Below, in pieces: positions 33,616 to 42,652 of a stretch of DNA of 64,000 nt. The stretch is from Pseudomonas nitroreducens NBRC 12694 (GTDB lineage Bacteria > Pseudomonadota > Gammaproteobacteria > Pseudomonadales > Pseudomonadaceae): assembly GCF_002091755.1 (NCBI RefSeq), contig NZ_BDAI01000001.1, positions 310,001 to 374,000 on the forward strand, written 5' to 3'. A model generated the notes under the pieces. The model ran no database searches. It was not told where the DNA came from and worked only from the letters and a program-made list of their open reading frames with translations. A program made the position numbers and the translations under genes. Every line of letters begins with the position of its first letter. Positions within the stretch are counted from its first letter, which is position 1.

Positions 33616-34494
33616 CTAACGCAACGGCCCGTCCGGCGCTTCGTCCAGTTGCGCCAGCAGCATCGGCTGGCCATCGCCTTCGGCGGGCAGCAACGCCCAC
33701 TGCTCCTTCCTGCCGAGGCGGCGATAGACCTGCTTCACCTGGCTGCCCAGCGGCAGCGGCGCCTTGAAGTGTGCATCCAGGCGCACGTTCTCCGTCAGGC
33801 GGCGGCCGGTCAGGCTGCGCGCCAGGCCCCACATGCCGTGGGCGAAGGGTTTGCCGAAGCCGTAATGCGAGGCCATCAGGCGCGACAGGTGCAGCGGGTT
33901 GAAGTCACCACTCAGACCCGCGTAGCGCCAGCCGACGATCTTCGGCACGCGCCACTGCACGCCGGAGTGGACGGGCGCTTCCAGGGTGTGCCACTGGGCG
34001 CGCTCCGGCAGCGGGTCGGGTTCGGTCTGGGCATCGAGGAAATCGCCACGGCGCAGGTAGGTGGTGATCGACTGCCAATAGAGCATGTCGTGGTGCCAGG
34101 CCTCGGTGACCACATCCACTTCCAGCCCCAGCTCGCTACGCCGGCTGGTGAGGATGCGGCAGTCGAACTGCAGCGGTTCGTGCTCATCAAGCATGCGGTA
34201 GCGCTGGATATGGCTGCGCAGGTGGATCAGCCCCACGACCGACAGCGGCATGCGCGATCGGCTGAGCAGGCGCAGGTGCAGCGGCAGGCTGATGACCTGC
34301 GGATAGAGCAGCGGCACGCCCAGCGCCGGGTCGAGACCGAAGTGCTGGCGGTAGGCGCGCAGGTGGCGCAGGTCGAATTTCAGGGTACGGCTGTCCATTG
34401 CCAGGTAGGGCACGCGCTCATCGCGGCCCAGGCCGCGGCGCGGCAGCAGCATACGGCTGTAACTGCCCAGCAGGGAGGGCAACTTTCGCTTCAC
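33616..34494 (-). CDS. MaoC-like dehydratase-family protein
   Basis: The 292-residue protein ends in a MaoC/hotdog hydratase motif: YAGLSGDFNPLHLSRLMASH with the catalytic Asp and His, then GFGKPFAHGMWGLARSL. The N-terminal half probably forms a second, degenerate hotdog domain. Such proteins hydrate or dehydrate enoyl thioesters. The gene has no metabolic partner adjacent; RlmM lies upstream with a 100-base gap. Confidence 0.82.
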   Translation of the reverse strand: MKRKLPSLLGSYSRMLLPRRGLGRDERVPYLAMDSRTLKFDLRHLRAYRQHFGLDPALGVPLLYPQVISLPLHLRLLSRSRMPLSVVGLIHLRSHIQRYRMLDEHEPLQFDCRILTSRRSELGLEVDVVTEAWHHDMLYWQSITTYLRRGDFLDAQTEPDPLPERAQWHTLEAPVHSGVQWRVPKIVGWRYAGLSGDFNPLHLSRLMASHYGFGKPFAHGMWGLARSLTGRRLTENVRLDAHFKAPLPLGSQVKQVYRRLGRKEQWALLPAEGDGQPMLLAQLDEAPDGPLR

Positions 34495-34594
34495 GAAGGT
34501 CTCCGCAAGGATTCGCGCCGCCTAGCATGGGCAATGCCGGGCGGCGCGACAAGACACCGAAGGTCGGGTGGCGCTACGGAGCCGTTCCGAGTCG

Positions 34595-35662
34595 CTAGCG
34601 CTCGCCCTTCTCGATGCGGCGCAGGTGGCAGGTCACTTCCTCACGATCGTGGTAAAGCTGCTTGCAGCCGATCTGCACTTTCAGCCCACGCTCGCGGAAG
34701 GATTCCTCCAGGCGGTCGAGGATGCGCCGCACCTCGGCATAACGCTGCTTCATCGGCAGCTTGAGGTTGACGATGGCCTCGCGGCACAGCCCCTCGCCGA
34801 TCCAGGTCTCGATCATCGCTCCCGTGCGTGCGGGCTTCTCGACGATATCGCAGACCATCCAGTCCATGCGCTGGCGCGGGCGGAAGGCGTAACCGTCTAC
34901 GCGCTGGTGCTCGACCAGCCCGGAGTACATCAGGTTCTCCGCCATCGGCCCGTTGTCCACGGCGACCACGCGCATCTCCCGGTTCACCAGCTGCCAGGTC
35001 CAGCCGCCGGGCGATGCGCCCAGGTCCACGGCGAGCATGTCCGGCGCCAGGCGGCGGTCCCAGTCGGCGCGGGGGATGAAGTGGTGCCAGGCTTCTTCCA
35101 GCTTGAGCGTCGAGCGGCTGGGCGCCTCGCGAGGGAACTTCAGGCGCGGAATGCCCATCGGCCACATGGCGCAGTTGCGTGCCTCGGCCACGCCGATAAA
35201 GGCCTCGCGGCCAGAGCGGAAGGTCAGCAGCAGGCGCGGCAGGCTGGGGTCTTCCACCAGCTTGCCGGCTTTCACCAGGGCCGCGCGCAGGGGCTTCTCG
35301 AACTTGCGGCAGAAGGTCGAAAGCTCCTTGCCGTCGTTGGTGTCGAACACCTCCAGCCAGAGGCTGCCGCACTGCGGGAAGCCGGCCAGGGCCTCGAGGA
35401 TCGCACCAATGCGGTCCTGCTCCGGCAGGGTGGTGAAGCCCGTGCCTCGCGCCCACTGGCGCGGGAAGATCAGCTCGGGGAAGCGCAGTTGGCGCATCAG
35501 GCGCTCGGCGCCATCGGCATCCATGCAGATAAATTCGGCGTAGGCTGTAGCCGGTTTGGCGCGAGCGTAGCCGGGAATGTCCAGGCGCGCAGCGTGCTCG
35601 GACAGCTCGGCGCAGACCTCATTCTCGAAGCCCGGCCGGCAGTGCAGTAACAGGGTATTCAT
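34595..35662 (-). CDS. rlmM: 23S rRNA (cytidine-2498-2'-O)-methyltransferase
   Basis: The 355-residue protein fits RlmM: an N-terminal THUMP-like domain (MNTLLLHCRPGFENEVCAEL) and a Rossmann methyltransferase domain with the SAM motif MLAVDLGASPGGWTWQLVNR near residue 210. VAVDNGPMAENLM and the C-terminal KQLYHDREEVTCHL follow. It methylates C2498 of 23S rRNA. The start at 35662 is chosen for the conserved N-terminus. It is divergent from acnA. Confidence 0.95.
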   Translation of the reverse strand: MNTLLLHCRPGFENEVCAELSEHAARLDIPGYARAKPATAYAEFICMDADGAERLMRQLRFPELIFPRQWARGTGFTTLPEQDRIGAILEALAGFPQCGSLWLEVFDTNDGKELSTFCRKFEKPLRAALVKAGKLVEDPSLPRLLLTFRSGREAFIGVAEARNCAMWPMGIPRLKFPREAPSRSTLKLEEAWHHFIPRADWDRRLAPDMLAVDLGASPGGWTWQLVNREMRVVAVDNGPMAENLMYSGLVEHQRVDGYAFRPRQRMDWMVCDIVEKPARTGAMIETWIGEGLCREAIVNLKLPMKQRYAEVRRILDRLEESFRERGLKVQIGCKQLYHDREEVTCHLRRIEKGER

Positions 35663-36007
35663 CGGGGTGTCTCCTCGGCCGCGCACTATAGAGGCTGCCC
35701 ACGAAGGTTTCATGCTGATTTACAGGAATGGTCCCACAGACAGAGCCATTTGTTCTGAACCCGTTCGCCAAGCGAACGGTCCAGAACAGATGGCAACACG
35801 CCGTCGGACGGTCTAGCTTGAGTGTTCTGGCCTAACCGCCCAGAAGACTGCCCGATGATTGCCCTGCATGGCGAAATTTGCCGCCAATCGAGCTTTTTCT
35901 GCGATGGATCAGCTCGGTTGAACGCACTTTCGCCAAGTATCGCTAGCGCACCCGACATCAGCCGTGCCTGACGATCACGAGCAGAATCCAAGCCTGAGGA
36001 GAATGTC
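35663..36007. other. 345-base divergent rlmM-acnA region
   Basis: This holds the promoters of rlmM (minus) and acnA (plus), a long hairpin at 35746-35793, and a good acnA ribosome binding site (GAGGAGAATGTC). No ANR-type box was found. No small gene was recognised. Confidence 0.6.
35746..35793. repeat. 48-base imperfect palindrome upstream of acnA
   Basis: The arms CCATTTGTTCTGAACCCGTT and, on the opposite strand, CCATCTGTTCTGGACCGTTC match with two substitutions and one extra base. They meet at GCCAAGC. It is not followed by a T run and lies about 215 bases upstream of acnA and 84 bases upstream of rlmM. It could be an operator, an RNA hairpin or a repeat element. Confidence 0.6.
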
Positions 36008-38740
36008 ATGCCCGCAGTGGATAGCCTGAACAGCCTGCGTACCCTGGAGGTCGCCGGCAAGACCTATCACTATTACAGCCTGCCTGAAGCGGCGAAGAGT
36101 CTCGGCGACCTGGGCAAACTGCCCATGTCCCTGAAAGTCCTGCTGGAAAACCTGTTGCGCTGGGAGGACGGCAATACCGTCACCGGCGATGACCTCAAAG
36201 CCCTGGCCGGCTGGCTGAAGACCCGCAGCTCCGAGCGCGAGATCCAGTACCGCCCCGCCCGCGTGCTGATGCAGGACTTCACCGGCGTGCCGGCGGTGGT
36301 CGACCTGGCCGCCATGCGCGACGCCATGGCCAAGGCCGGCGGTGATCCGCAGAAGATCAACCCGCTGTCGCCGGTCGACCTGGTCATCGACCACTCGGTG
36401 ATGGTCGACAAGTTCGCCAGCCAGTCAGCCTTCGCGCAGAACGTCGAGATCGAGATGGAGCGCAACGGCGAGCGCTACGCCTTCCTGCGCTGGGGCCAGA
36501 ACGCCTTCGACAACTTCCGCGTGGTGCCGCCGGGCACCGGCATCTGCCACCAGGTCAACCTGGAATACCTGGGACGCACGGTGTGGACCAAGGACGAGGA
36601 CGGCCGCACCTACGCCTTCCCCGACACACTGGTCGGCACCGATTCGCACACCACCATGATCAACGGCCTCGGCGTGCTCGGCTGGGGCGTCGGCGGCATC
36701 GAGGCAGAAGCGGCCATGCTCGGCCAGCCAGTGTCGATGCTGATTCCCGAGGTGATCGGCTTCAAGCTCACCGGCAAGCTGAAGGAAGGCATTACCGCCA
36801 CCGACCTGGTGCTGACCGTCACCCAGATGCTGCGCAAGAAAGGTGTTGTCGGAAAATTCGTCGAATTCTATGGCGACGGCCTCGCCGACCTGCCGCTGGC
36901 GGACCGCGCCACCATCGCCAACATGGCCCCGGAGTACGGCGCCACCTGCGGTTTCTTCCCGGTAGACGAGATCACCCTGGGCTACCTGCGCCTGTCCGGC
37001 CGCCCGGACGATGCCGTCAAGCTGGTGGAGGCCTACAGCAAGGCCCAGGGCCTGTGGCGCGAGAAAGGCCACGAGCCGGTCTTCACCGACAGCCTGCAAC
37101 TGGACATGGGCGAAGTCGAAGCCAGCCTCGCCGGGCCGAAGCGCCCGCAGGACCGCGTCGCCCTCGGCCATGTCGGCCAGGCGTTCGATGACTTCCTCGG
37201 CCTGCAGATCAAGCCCGTGCCCAGCGAAGAAGGTCGCCTGCTCAATGAAGGTGGCGGCGGTGCGGCCGTGGGCGCCTCCATTGCGGCCGGCGAGACCGAT
37301 TACCAGCACGACGGCCAGACCCATCGCCTGAAGAACGGCGCCGTGGTAATCGCCGCCATCACTTCCTGCACCAACACCTCCAATCCCAGCGTCATGATGG
37401 CCGCCGGCCTGCTGGCGAAGAAGGCGCTGGAGAAAGGCCTGCAGCGCAAGCCCTGGGTGAAGAGCTCGCTCGCACCCGGCTCGAAAGTGGTGACCGACTA
37501 CTTCCGCGCCGCCGGCCTGACCCGCTACCTGGACGAACTGGGCTTCGACCTGGTGGGTTACGGCTGCACCACCTGCATCGGCAACTCGGGGCCGCTGCTG
37601 GAGCCCATCGAGAAGGCAGTACAGCAGGCCGACCTGACCGTCGCCTCGGTGCTTTCCGGCAACCGCAACTTCGAAGGCCGCGTCCATCCGCTGGTGAAAA
37701 CCAACTGGCTGGCCTCGCCGCCGCTGGTGGTCGCCTACGCCCTGGCCGGTACCGTGCGCACCGACCTGACCAGGGACCCACTGGGCACCGGCAAGGACGG
37801 TCAGCCGGTCTATCTGAAGGACATCTGGCCAACCCAGCAGGAAATCGCTGACGCCGTACAGAAAGTCGATACGGCGATGTTCCACAAGGAATACGCCGAA
37901 GTCTTCCAGGGCGATGAGAAATGGCGCGCGATCCAGGTGCCGGACGCCAAGACCTACGTCTGGCAGAACGACTCCACCTACATCCAGCATCCGCCCTTCT
38001 TCGAGCACATCGCCGACGCGCCACCGAAAGTCGAGGACATCAAAGGCGCCAACATCCTTGCGGTGCTGGGCGACTCGGTAACCACCGACCACATCTCCCC
38101 CGCCGGCAACATCAAGAAGGACAGCCCGGCCGGGCGTTACCTCAGCGAGCACGGCGTGGCCTACGCCGATTTCAACTCCTACGGATCGCGCCGTGGGAAC
38201 CATGAAGTGATGATGCGCGGCACCTTCGCCAATATCCGCATCAAGAACGAGATGCTCGGTGGCGAGGAAGGTGGCAACACCCTCTACGTACCCACCGGCG
38301 ACAAGCTGGCGATCTACGATGCCGCGATGCGCTACCAGCAGGACGGCACGCCGCTGGTGATCGTCGCCGGCAAGGAATACGGCACCGGCTCCTCCCGTGA
38401 CTGGGCAGCCAAGGGCACCAACCTGCTGGGGGTAAAGGCAGTGATCGCCGAAAGCTTCGAGCGCATCCACCGCTCCAACCTGGTGGGCATGGGCGTGTTG
38501 CCGCTGCAGTTCAAGGACGGCGAGGACCGCAAGGCGCTCAAGCTGACCGGCAAGGAAGTGCTGAGCATCAGCGGCCTGTCCGGCGAGCTGAAGCCGCACA
38601 TGAACCTAAAGGTCGCGGTGCAGCGCGAGGACGGCAGCCAGGACAGCTTCGAGGTGCTCTGCCGGATCGATACCCAGAACGAAGTCGAGTACTTCAAGGC
38701 CGGCGGCATCCTTCACTACGTGCTGCGCAGCCTGATCTGA
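36008..38740 (+). CDS. acnA: Aconitate hydratase A
   Basis: The 910-residue protein is full length for AcnA/IRP-type aconitase. It has the 4Fe-4S cysteines in ITSCTNTSNPSVM (near residue 458) and GYGCTTCIGNSGPL (near 524), the SDSHTTMINGLG-like segment GTDSHTTMINGLGVLGWGVG near 215 and the C-terminal swivel domain with GKEYGTGSSRDWAAKG. It interconverts citrate and isocitrate in the TCA cycle. The start is set by a strong GAGGAG. It is monocistronic, ending in a terminator. Confidence 0.97.
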   Translation: MPAVDSLNSLRTLEVAGKTYHYYSLPEAAKSLGDLGKLPMSLKVLLENLLRWEDGNTVTGDDLKALAGWLKTRSSEREIQYRPARVLMQDFTGVPAVVDLAAMRDAMAKAGGDPQKINPLSPVDLVIDHSVMVDKFASQSAFAQNVEIEMERNGERYAFLRWGQNAFDNFRVVPPGTGICHQVNLEYLGRTVWTKDEDGRTYAFPDTLVGTDSHTTMINGLGVLGWGVGGIEAEAAMLGQPVSMLIPEVIGFKLTGKLKEGITATDLVLTVTQMLRKKGVVGKFVEFYGDGLADLPLADRATIANMAPEYGATCGFFPVDEITLGYLRLSGRPDDAVKLVEAYSKAQGLWREKGHEPVFTDSLQLDMGEVEASLAGPKRPQDRVALGHVGQAFDDFLGLQIKPVPSEEGRLLNEGGGGAAVGASIAAGETDYQHDGQTHRLKNGAVVIAAITSCTNTSNPSVMMAAGLLAKKALEKGLQRKPWVKSSLAPGSKVVTDYFRAAGLTRYLDELGFDLVGYGCTTCIGNSGPLLEPIEKAVQQADLTVASVLSGNRNFEGRVHPLVKTNWLASPPLVVAYALAGTVRTDLTRDPLGTGKDGQPVYLKDIWPTQQEIADAVQKVDTAMFHKEYAEVFQGDEKWRAIQVPDAKTYVWQNDSTYIQHPPFFEHIADAPPKVEDIKGANILAVLGDSVTTDHISPAGNIKKDSPAGRYLSEHGVAYADFNSYGSRRGNHEVMMRGTFANIRIKNEMLGGEEGGNTLYVPTGDKLAIYDAAMRYQQDGTPLVIVAGKEYGTGSSRDWAAKGTNLLGVKAVIAESFERIHRSNLVGMGVLPLQFKDGEDRKALKLTGKEVLSISGLSGELKPHMNLKVAVQREDGSQDSFEVLCRIDTQNEVEYFKAGGILHYVLRSLI

Positions 38741-38745
38741 GGCAT

Positions 38746-38782
38746 GGCGGCGGCCTGCAACAGGCCGCCGCCTCCTTCTTTG
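38746..38782 (+). terminator. Terminator after acnA
   Basis: GGCGGCGGCCTG (38746-38757) pairs perfectly with CAGGCCGCCGCC (38761-38772) over a CAA loop, followed by TCCTTCTTT. It starts 5 bases after the acnA stop. Confidence 0.85.
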
Positions 38783-38852
38783 GTTTCATTTCGGTGACCA
38801 GTGGCGATAGGCTATCGTCCATATCCTGGCGTCACTCTTCTGACTTTTTTCT

Positions 38853-38866
38853 GTGACAGCCATCAA
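38853..38866 (+). promoter_or_regulatory. Candidate degenerate ANR box upstream of aer
   Basis: GTGAC-AGCC-ATCAA matches 8 of 10 defined positions of TTGAT-N4-ATCAA. A TAAGCT hexamer at 38887-38892 is close to the -10 position expected for an activator centred at -41.5. P. aeruginosa aer is reported to depend on ANR, which supports the call. Confidence 0.45.
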
Positions 38867-38935
38867 ATTTTCGATCTGGCGGCCGATAAGCTGGACAGAC
38901 GTACCATTTTCGACTTTGCCCGAGATCCCAGCCTG

Positions 38936-40501
38936 ATGCGCAACAACCAGCCGATCACCCAGCGTGAATGCTCCTTCCCCGCCGAACAGCGGCTGATCTC
39001 CACCACCGATGCCCGCGGCGTGATCGGTTACGCCAATGAAGCTTTTACCGCCATCAGCGGATTCTCCCGCGAGGAACTGGTCGGCGCACCGCACAACCTG
39101 GTGCGCCACCCGGACGTTCCGTCCGCCGTGTTCGCGCACATGTGGACCACCCTGAAAAAGGGCCGCCCGTGGATGGGCATCGTCAAGAATCGCTGCAAGA
39201 ACGGCGACCACTACTGGGTCAGCGCCTACGTCACGCCCATCTATGAGCGCAACGAGATCGTCGGTTACGAGTCGGTGCGGGTGAAACCCACCGCCGAACA
39301 GGTGCGCCGTGCCGAGGCGCTGTATGCACGGATCAATGCCGGAAAGTCGGCCATTCCCACCCGCGACCGCTGGCTGCCGGTGCTGCTGGACTGGCTGCCG
39401 TTCATCCTGATCGGCCAGATCGGCTTCCTCATCGGCGTCTGGCTGAATTCTCACTGGGGCTTCCTGCTGGCCGCCCTGCTGTCGATCCCGCTCGGCCTCA
39501 TCGGCCTTGGCTGGCAGCAGCGCGGCCTCAAGCGCCTGCTGCGCCTGGCCGAGCAGACCACTTCCGACCCGCTGATCGCACAGATGTACACCGACAGCCG
39601 TGGCGCACAGGCGCGCCTGGAAATGTCCATTCTCAGCCAGGAAGCACGCCTGAAGACCTGTCTGACTCGTCTGCAGGACACCGCTGAAACCCTCACCGAG
39701 CAGGCCCGCGAAGCCGACTCGCTGGCCCACCACAGTTCCGCCGGCCTCGACCGCCAGCGTCAGGAGACCGAGCAGGTGGCCACCGCCGTCAACCAGATGG
39801 CCGCTACCACCCAGGAAGTGGCCGACAACGTGCAGCGCACGGCCGATGCCACCCGCCAGGCCAACGATCTGACCACTGAGGGCCGGCAGATCGCCGCCGA
39901 GACCCGCGAGGCCATGCAGCGTCTCTCCAACTCCGTGGGTGAAACCGGTGAAGCGGTCAGTCAGCTGGCCCGCGACAGCGAGCAGATAGGCGGTGTGGTG
40001 GACGTGATCAAGGGCATCGCCGACCAGACCAACCTGCTGGCACTCAATGCCGCCATCGAGGCAGCCCGTGCTGGCGAGATGGGCCGCGGCTTTGCCGTGG
40101 TCGCCGACGAAGTCCGTTCGCTGGCCCAGCGCACCGCCGAGTCCACCGGGCAGATTCACCAGTTGATCGCCAACCTGCAGAACACCGCCACCGAAGCCGT
40201 GCGCGCCATGGAGTCCGGTCGCCGCCAGGCCGACGAAGGCGTGGACCGCGTGTTGCAGGCGGACAACGCGCTAGTGGGCATCAGCGATGCGGTGGCGAAC
40301 ATCACCGAGATGACTACCCAGATCGCCGCCGCCGCGGAAGAACAGAGCGCCGTGGCCGAGGAGATCAACCGCAACATCAGCACCATCGCCAACCTCGCCG
40401 ACCAGACGTCCGGCGAAGCCCAGCGCACCGCCCTGCTCAGCGAGGAGCTGACGCAGACCGCACAACGCCAGTACTCGCTGGTGGAGCGGTTCAACCGCTG
40501 A
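38936..40501 (+). CDS. aer: Aerotaxis receptor Aer
   Basis: The start at 38936 gives 521 residues, the length I recall for P. aeruginosa Aer, and the conserved opening MRNNQPITQRE. A PAS domain (about 10-120; LVGAPHNLVRHPDVP) binds FAD and senses redox state. A hydrophobic hairpin (about 148-195) anchors it in the inner membrane, and the C-terminal signalling domain has the hairpin tip NLLALNAAIEAARAGEMGRG. It directs swimming toward favourable oxygen or redox conditions through CheA/CheW. It sits among the oxygen-respiration genes. Confidence 0.95.
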   Translation: MRNNQPITQRECSFPAEQRLISTTDARGVIGYANEAFTAISGFSREELVGAPHNLVRHPDVPSAVFAHMWTTLKKGRPWMGIVKNRCKNGDHYWVSAYVTPIYERNEIVGYESVRVKPTAEQVRRAEALYARINAGKSAIPTRDRWLPVLLDWLPFILIGQIGFLIGVWLNSHWGFLLAALLSIPLGLIGLGWQQRGLKRLLRLAEQTTSDPLIAQMYTDSRGAQARLEMSILSQEARLKTCLTRLQDTAETLTEQAREADSLAHHSSAGLDRQRQETEQVATAVNQMAATTQEVADNVQRTADATRQANDLTTEGRQIAAETREAMQRLSNSVGETGEAVSQLARDSEQIGGVVDVIKGIADQTNLLALNAAIEAARAGEMGRGFAVVADEVRSLAQRTAESTGQIHQLIANLQNTATEAVRAMESGRRQADEGVDRVLQADNALVGISDAVANITEMTTQIAAAAEEQSAVAEEINRNISTIANLADQTSGEAQRTALLSEELTQTAQRQYSLVERFNR

Positions 40502-40524
40502 GCCTTGACAGGCTCCCTGCCGGA

Positions 40525-40553
40525 GCGCGCCAGGCGCGAGATCGCTGGCGCGC
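40525..40553. terminator. Hairpin between convergent aer and SDR genes
   Basis: GCGCGCCAG (40525-40533) pairs with CTGGCGCGC (40545-40553). It lies between two converging genes and could serve both, though there is no long T run on either side. Confidence 0.45.
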
Positions 40554-40578
40554 CCGTTCCTGCAGAGGCATCTGTCAG

Positions 40579-41751
40579 CTACTTGAAGTCCCACTGCATC
40601 TGAGCCGGGATGCTGACATCTCGCGAGGAATGCACGCACACGCCCACGTAGTCGGTGAAGCGCGGCGGCGCGGCGATGCCTTCGTCGAGCAGACGCTGGT
40701 TGTCGAACAGGTAGTTGAGGTCGGCGAAGCCGCTGTACAGGCGCAGTGCACGCAGCACAAGGCGCGGGTTGGCCTTGCCGATTCGACTCTCGAAGCTGCC
40801 GGCCAGCTCGCGCAGATCCTCCGAACTGACCTTCCGGTAGCGGTCCCCCACCGGAGTCTCGCCACGGGCGTCGGCGTAGGCCTGGTCGATTTCGCCGAAG
40901 GTGCAGGCAGAGCCGTGTCCGGCGGAGACGTGGTAGAGGTTGTGGCTCAGTTGCGGCTTGAGCGCCAGGGTGACCAGTGCCTCGGCGCAGTAGTCCACCG
41001 GGATCACATCGATCTGCTCGTCCAGGCCGCAGGTAAAACTCTCCAGGGCGAAGCCCATGCGGAACACCCAGAAGATGCTGCCCGAGGCGCGGCAGCCCAG
41101 TTCGCGATGCCCGACCACGATGGACGGCCGCGCCACCACCAGCGGTAACTGCGGCAGTTCTTCGCGCATGCGCCGTTCGATCTCGGCCTTGGAGGCGGTG
41201 TAGTCCACCAGTTGTTCTTCGCTGTCGGGGAAGTCCCAGGATTCGCGCACCGGCGACTCGCGCTGCGGCCCGCAGCACATGGCCGTCCCTACATGCAGGA
41301 AGCGCTTGAGGTTGCGGGACTGGCTGAGCAGTTTGGCAAAGGCGAAGGTGCCTTCGACATTCACCGGCCAGATGCTCGGGTTCTTCGAAAACGAGGCGAC
41401 GGCGGCACAATTGATCACCTGCTCCACGCGCATCAGACGTGCGCGTTCGCCCTGCATCCAGGCGGTGTCGAGCAGATCGCCGCAAAGGATCTGGTGGTCC
41501 TGCAGGCGCTCCAGGGCAGCCTCTGGCACGCAGTGCAGCCGCAGGTTGTCGCGCAGGCGCTCCAGGCCCTGGGCTGGGGTTCTGGCACGCACCAGAAACA
41601 GCAGCGCCTCGCTCTGGCCGTCGGCAATCAGGTGCGCGGCAACGGAGCCGCCGAGGAAACCGGTGGCGCCAGTCAGCAGCAGACTGTGCGCGATACCTGG
41701 GGTGAAACGCGGGGCGTGGGTGGCAATGCGATCGGCAAATTCGGTGTTCAT
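40579..41751 (-). CDS. NAD(P)-dependent extended SDR (thioester-reductase/acyl-CoA reductase-like)
   Basis: The 390-residue protein has the Rossmann motif LLLTGATGFLGGSVAAHLI near residue 24, an active-site DYTASKAEIE (Tyr-x-x-x-Lys) near residue 183 and an NAD_binding_4-like architecture as in fatty acyl-CoA reductases and the reductase domain of NRPS enzymes. No carrier or adenylation domain is attached. The substrate is unknown. It precedes no operon partner directly; the hydrolase at 41841 is on the same strand 89 bases upstream. Confidence 0.8.
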   Translation of the reverse strand: MNTEFADRIATHAPRFTPGIAHSLLLTGATGFLGGSVAAHLIADGQSEALLFLVRARTPAQGLERLRDNLRLHCVPEAALERLQDHQILCGDLLDTAWMQGERARLMRVEQVINCAAVASFSKNPSIWPVNVEGTFAFAKLLSQSRNLKRFLHVGTAMCCGPQRESPVRESWDFPDSEEQLVDYTASKAEIERRMREELPQLPLVVARPSIVVGHRELGCRASGSIFWVFRMGFALESFTCGLDEQIDVIPVDYCAEALVTLALKPQLSHNLYHVSAGHGSACTFGEIDQAYADARGETPVGDRYRKVSSEDLRELAGSFESRIGKANPRLVLRALRLYSGFADLNYLFDNQRLLDEGIAAPPRFTDYVGVCVHSSRDVSIPAQMQWDFK

Positions 41752-41840
41752 GGCAGCCTTCGGCCTGTCCTCTGGAAGCGGGTTGCCGGCTCCTGGAAGC
41801 CGGCGGAGGCGAGGATAGAAGGGATTGCCTTAAGGAGCGG

Positions 41841-42539
41841 TTACGACGCGAGGAACTCTGCTATCCGCTCGGCGGTAGTCTCCAGATGCTGGTCATGGGT
41901 CAGCCCGGAGACCTTGAGTGGCTTGAGATCATGGTCGGCCGCCGCCAGCCAGTGCAGCTGGATCGCCGGCGACAACGCGTAGCGTTCGACCGTGGCACGG
42001 TCGCCCAATGCATCGCGTTCGCCCTGGACGATCAGGGTCTGCGTCGTCAGTTCGGCGAGGTGGGCCACGCGCGGTTTTTCCGGCTTGCCGGCGGCATAGA
42101 ACGGATAGCCCAGGCAGACCAGCGCGTCGGCGCCCAGTTCGTCCGCCAACAGGCTGGCCATGCGCCCGCCCATGGATTTGCCGCCAATCGCCAGCTTGCC
42201 TGCTGCTTCGGCGCGAACCTGCGCGTATACCCGCCGCCAGCACTCCAGCAAGTGCTTCTGCGGATTGGGCGGACGCCGCCGGCCGTCCTCGCGGCGCATG
42301 GCCATATAGGGGAACTCGAAGCGCACGACAGAGATACCCCGTTCGGCCAGCCGCGCGGCGATGTCGCCCATGAACGGGCTGTCCATCGGCGCACCCGCGC
42401 CGTGGGCCAGAACCAGCGTAGCCGACAGTTCGCGCCGTGCCGGGTTCCGCAGCAGCGACAAAGGACCGCAGGCGCCCGCGACAGAGGTCTCAGGCGGCAA
42501 TTGATCCGAATCAATATTCCTCGACGGGCCTTTATCCAT
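41841..42539 (-). CDS. Alpha/beta hydrolase (KANL3/Tex30-like, dienelactone hydrolase fold)
   Basis: The 232-residue protein has LVLAHGAGAPMDSPFM (oxyanion hole) near residue 43, the nucleophile GGKSMGGRMASLL near residue 118, Asp in VQGERDALGDR near 172 and a catalytic His in ADHDLKPLK near 202. This forms a complete triad. The substrate is unknown. Its first 13 codons contain the ANR box that serves the divergent cco operon. In PAO1 a similar protein (PA1558, as I recall) occupies the same place. Confidence 0.82.
   Translation of the reverse strand: MDKGPSRNIDSDQLPPETSVAGACGPLSLLRNPARRELSATLVLAHGAGAPMDSPFMGDIAARLAERGISVVRFEFPYMAMRREDGRRRPPNPQKHLLECWRRVYAQVRAEAAGKLAIGGKSMGGRMASLLADELGADALVCLGYPFYAAGKPEKPRVAHLAELTTQTLIVQGERDALGDRATVERYALSPAIQLHWLAAADHDLKPLKVSGLTHDQHLETTAERIAEFLAS
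42501..42514 (+). promoter_or_regulatory. ANR box for ccoNOQP-2
   Basis: TTGATCCGAATCAA is a perfect match to the FNR/ANR consensus TTGAT-N4-ATCAA. It lies 139 bases before the ccoN-2 ATG and inside the beginning of the divergent hydrolase gene. A class II promoter would start near 42549. This identifies the first cco operon as the ANR-induced CCO-2 type. Confidence 0.88.
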
Positions 42540-42550
42540 CCTTCACTCCG

Positions 42551-42565
42551 CTAATTCCGAATTAG
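42551..42565. promoter_or_regulatory. 15-bp palindrome near the expected cco-2 start site
   Basis: CTAATTC-C-GAATTAG is an exact inverted repeat with a 1-base centre. It lies 37 bases downstream of the ANR box, at or just after the predicted transcription start, and between the divergent hydrolase and ccoN-2 starts. A repressor site is possible; the binder is unknown. Confidence 0.4.
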
Positions 42566-42652
42566 TACCTATCCCAAGGGGGAGGGGCGGCGTAAGCCGT
42601 AAAAAACCTGCCGGGATGGGCATAGCCCATAACCGTGGATGGAAGCCCATAA

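Noticed and set aside
36425..38599. 724-codon frame antisense to acnA
   Set aside because: It lies wholly within full-length aconitase. It has no ribosome binding site or recognisable domain.
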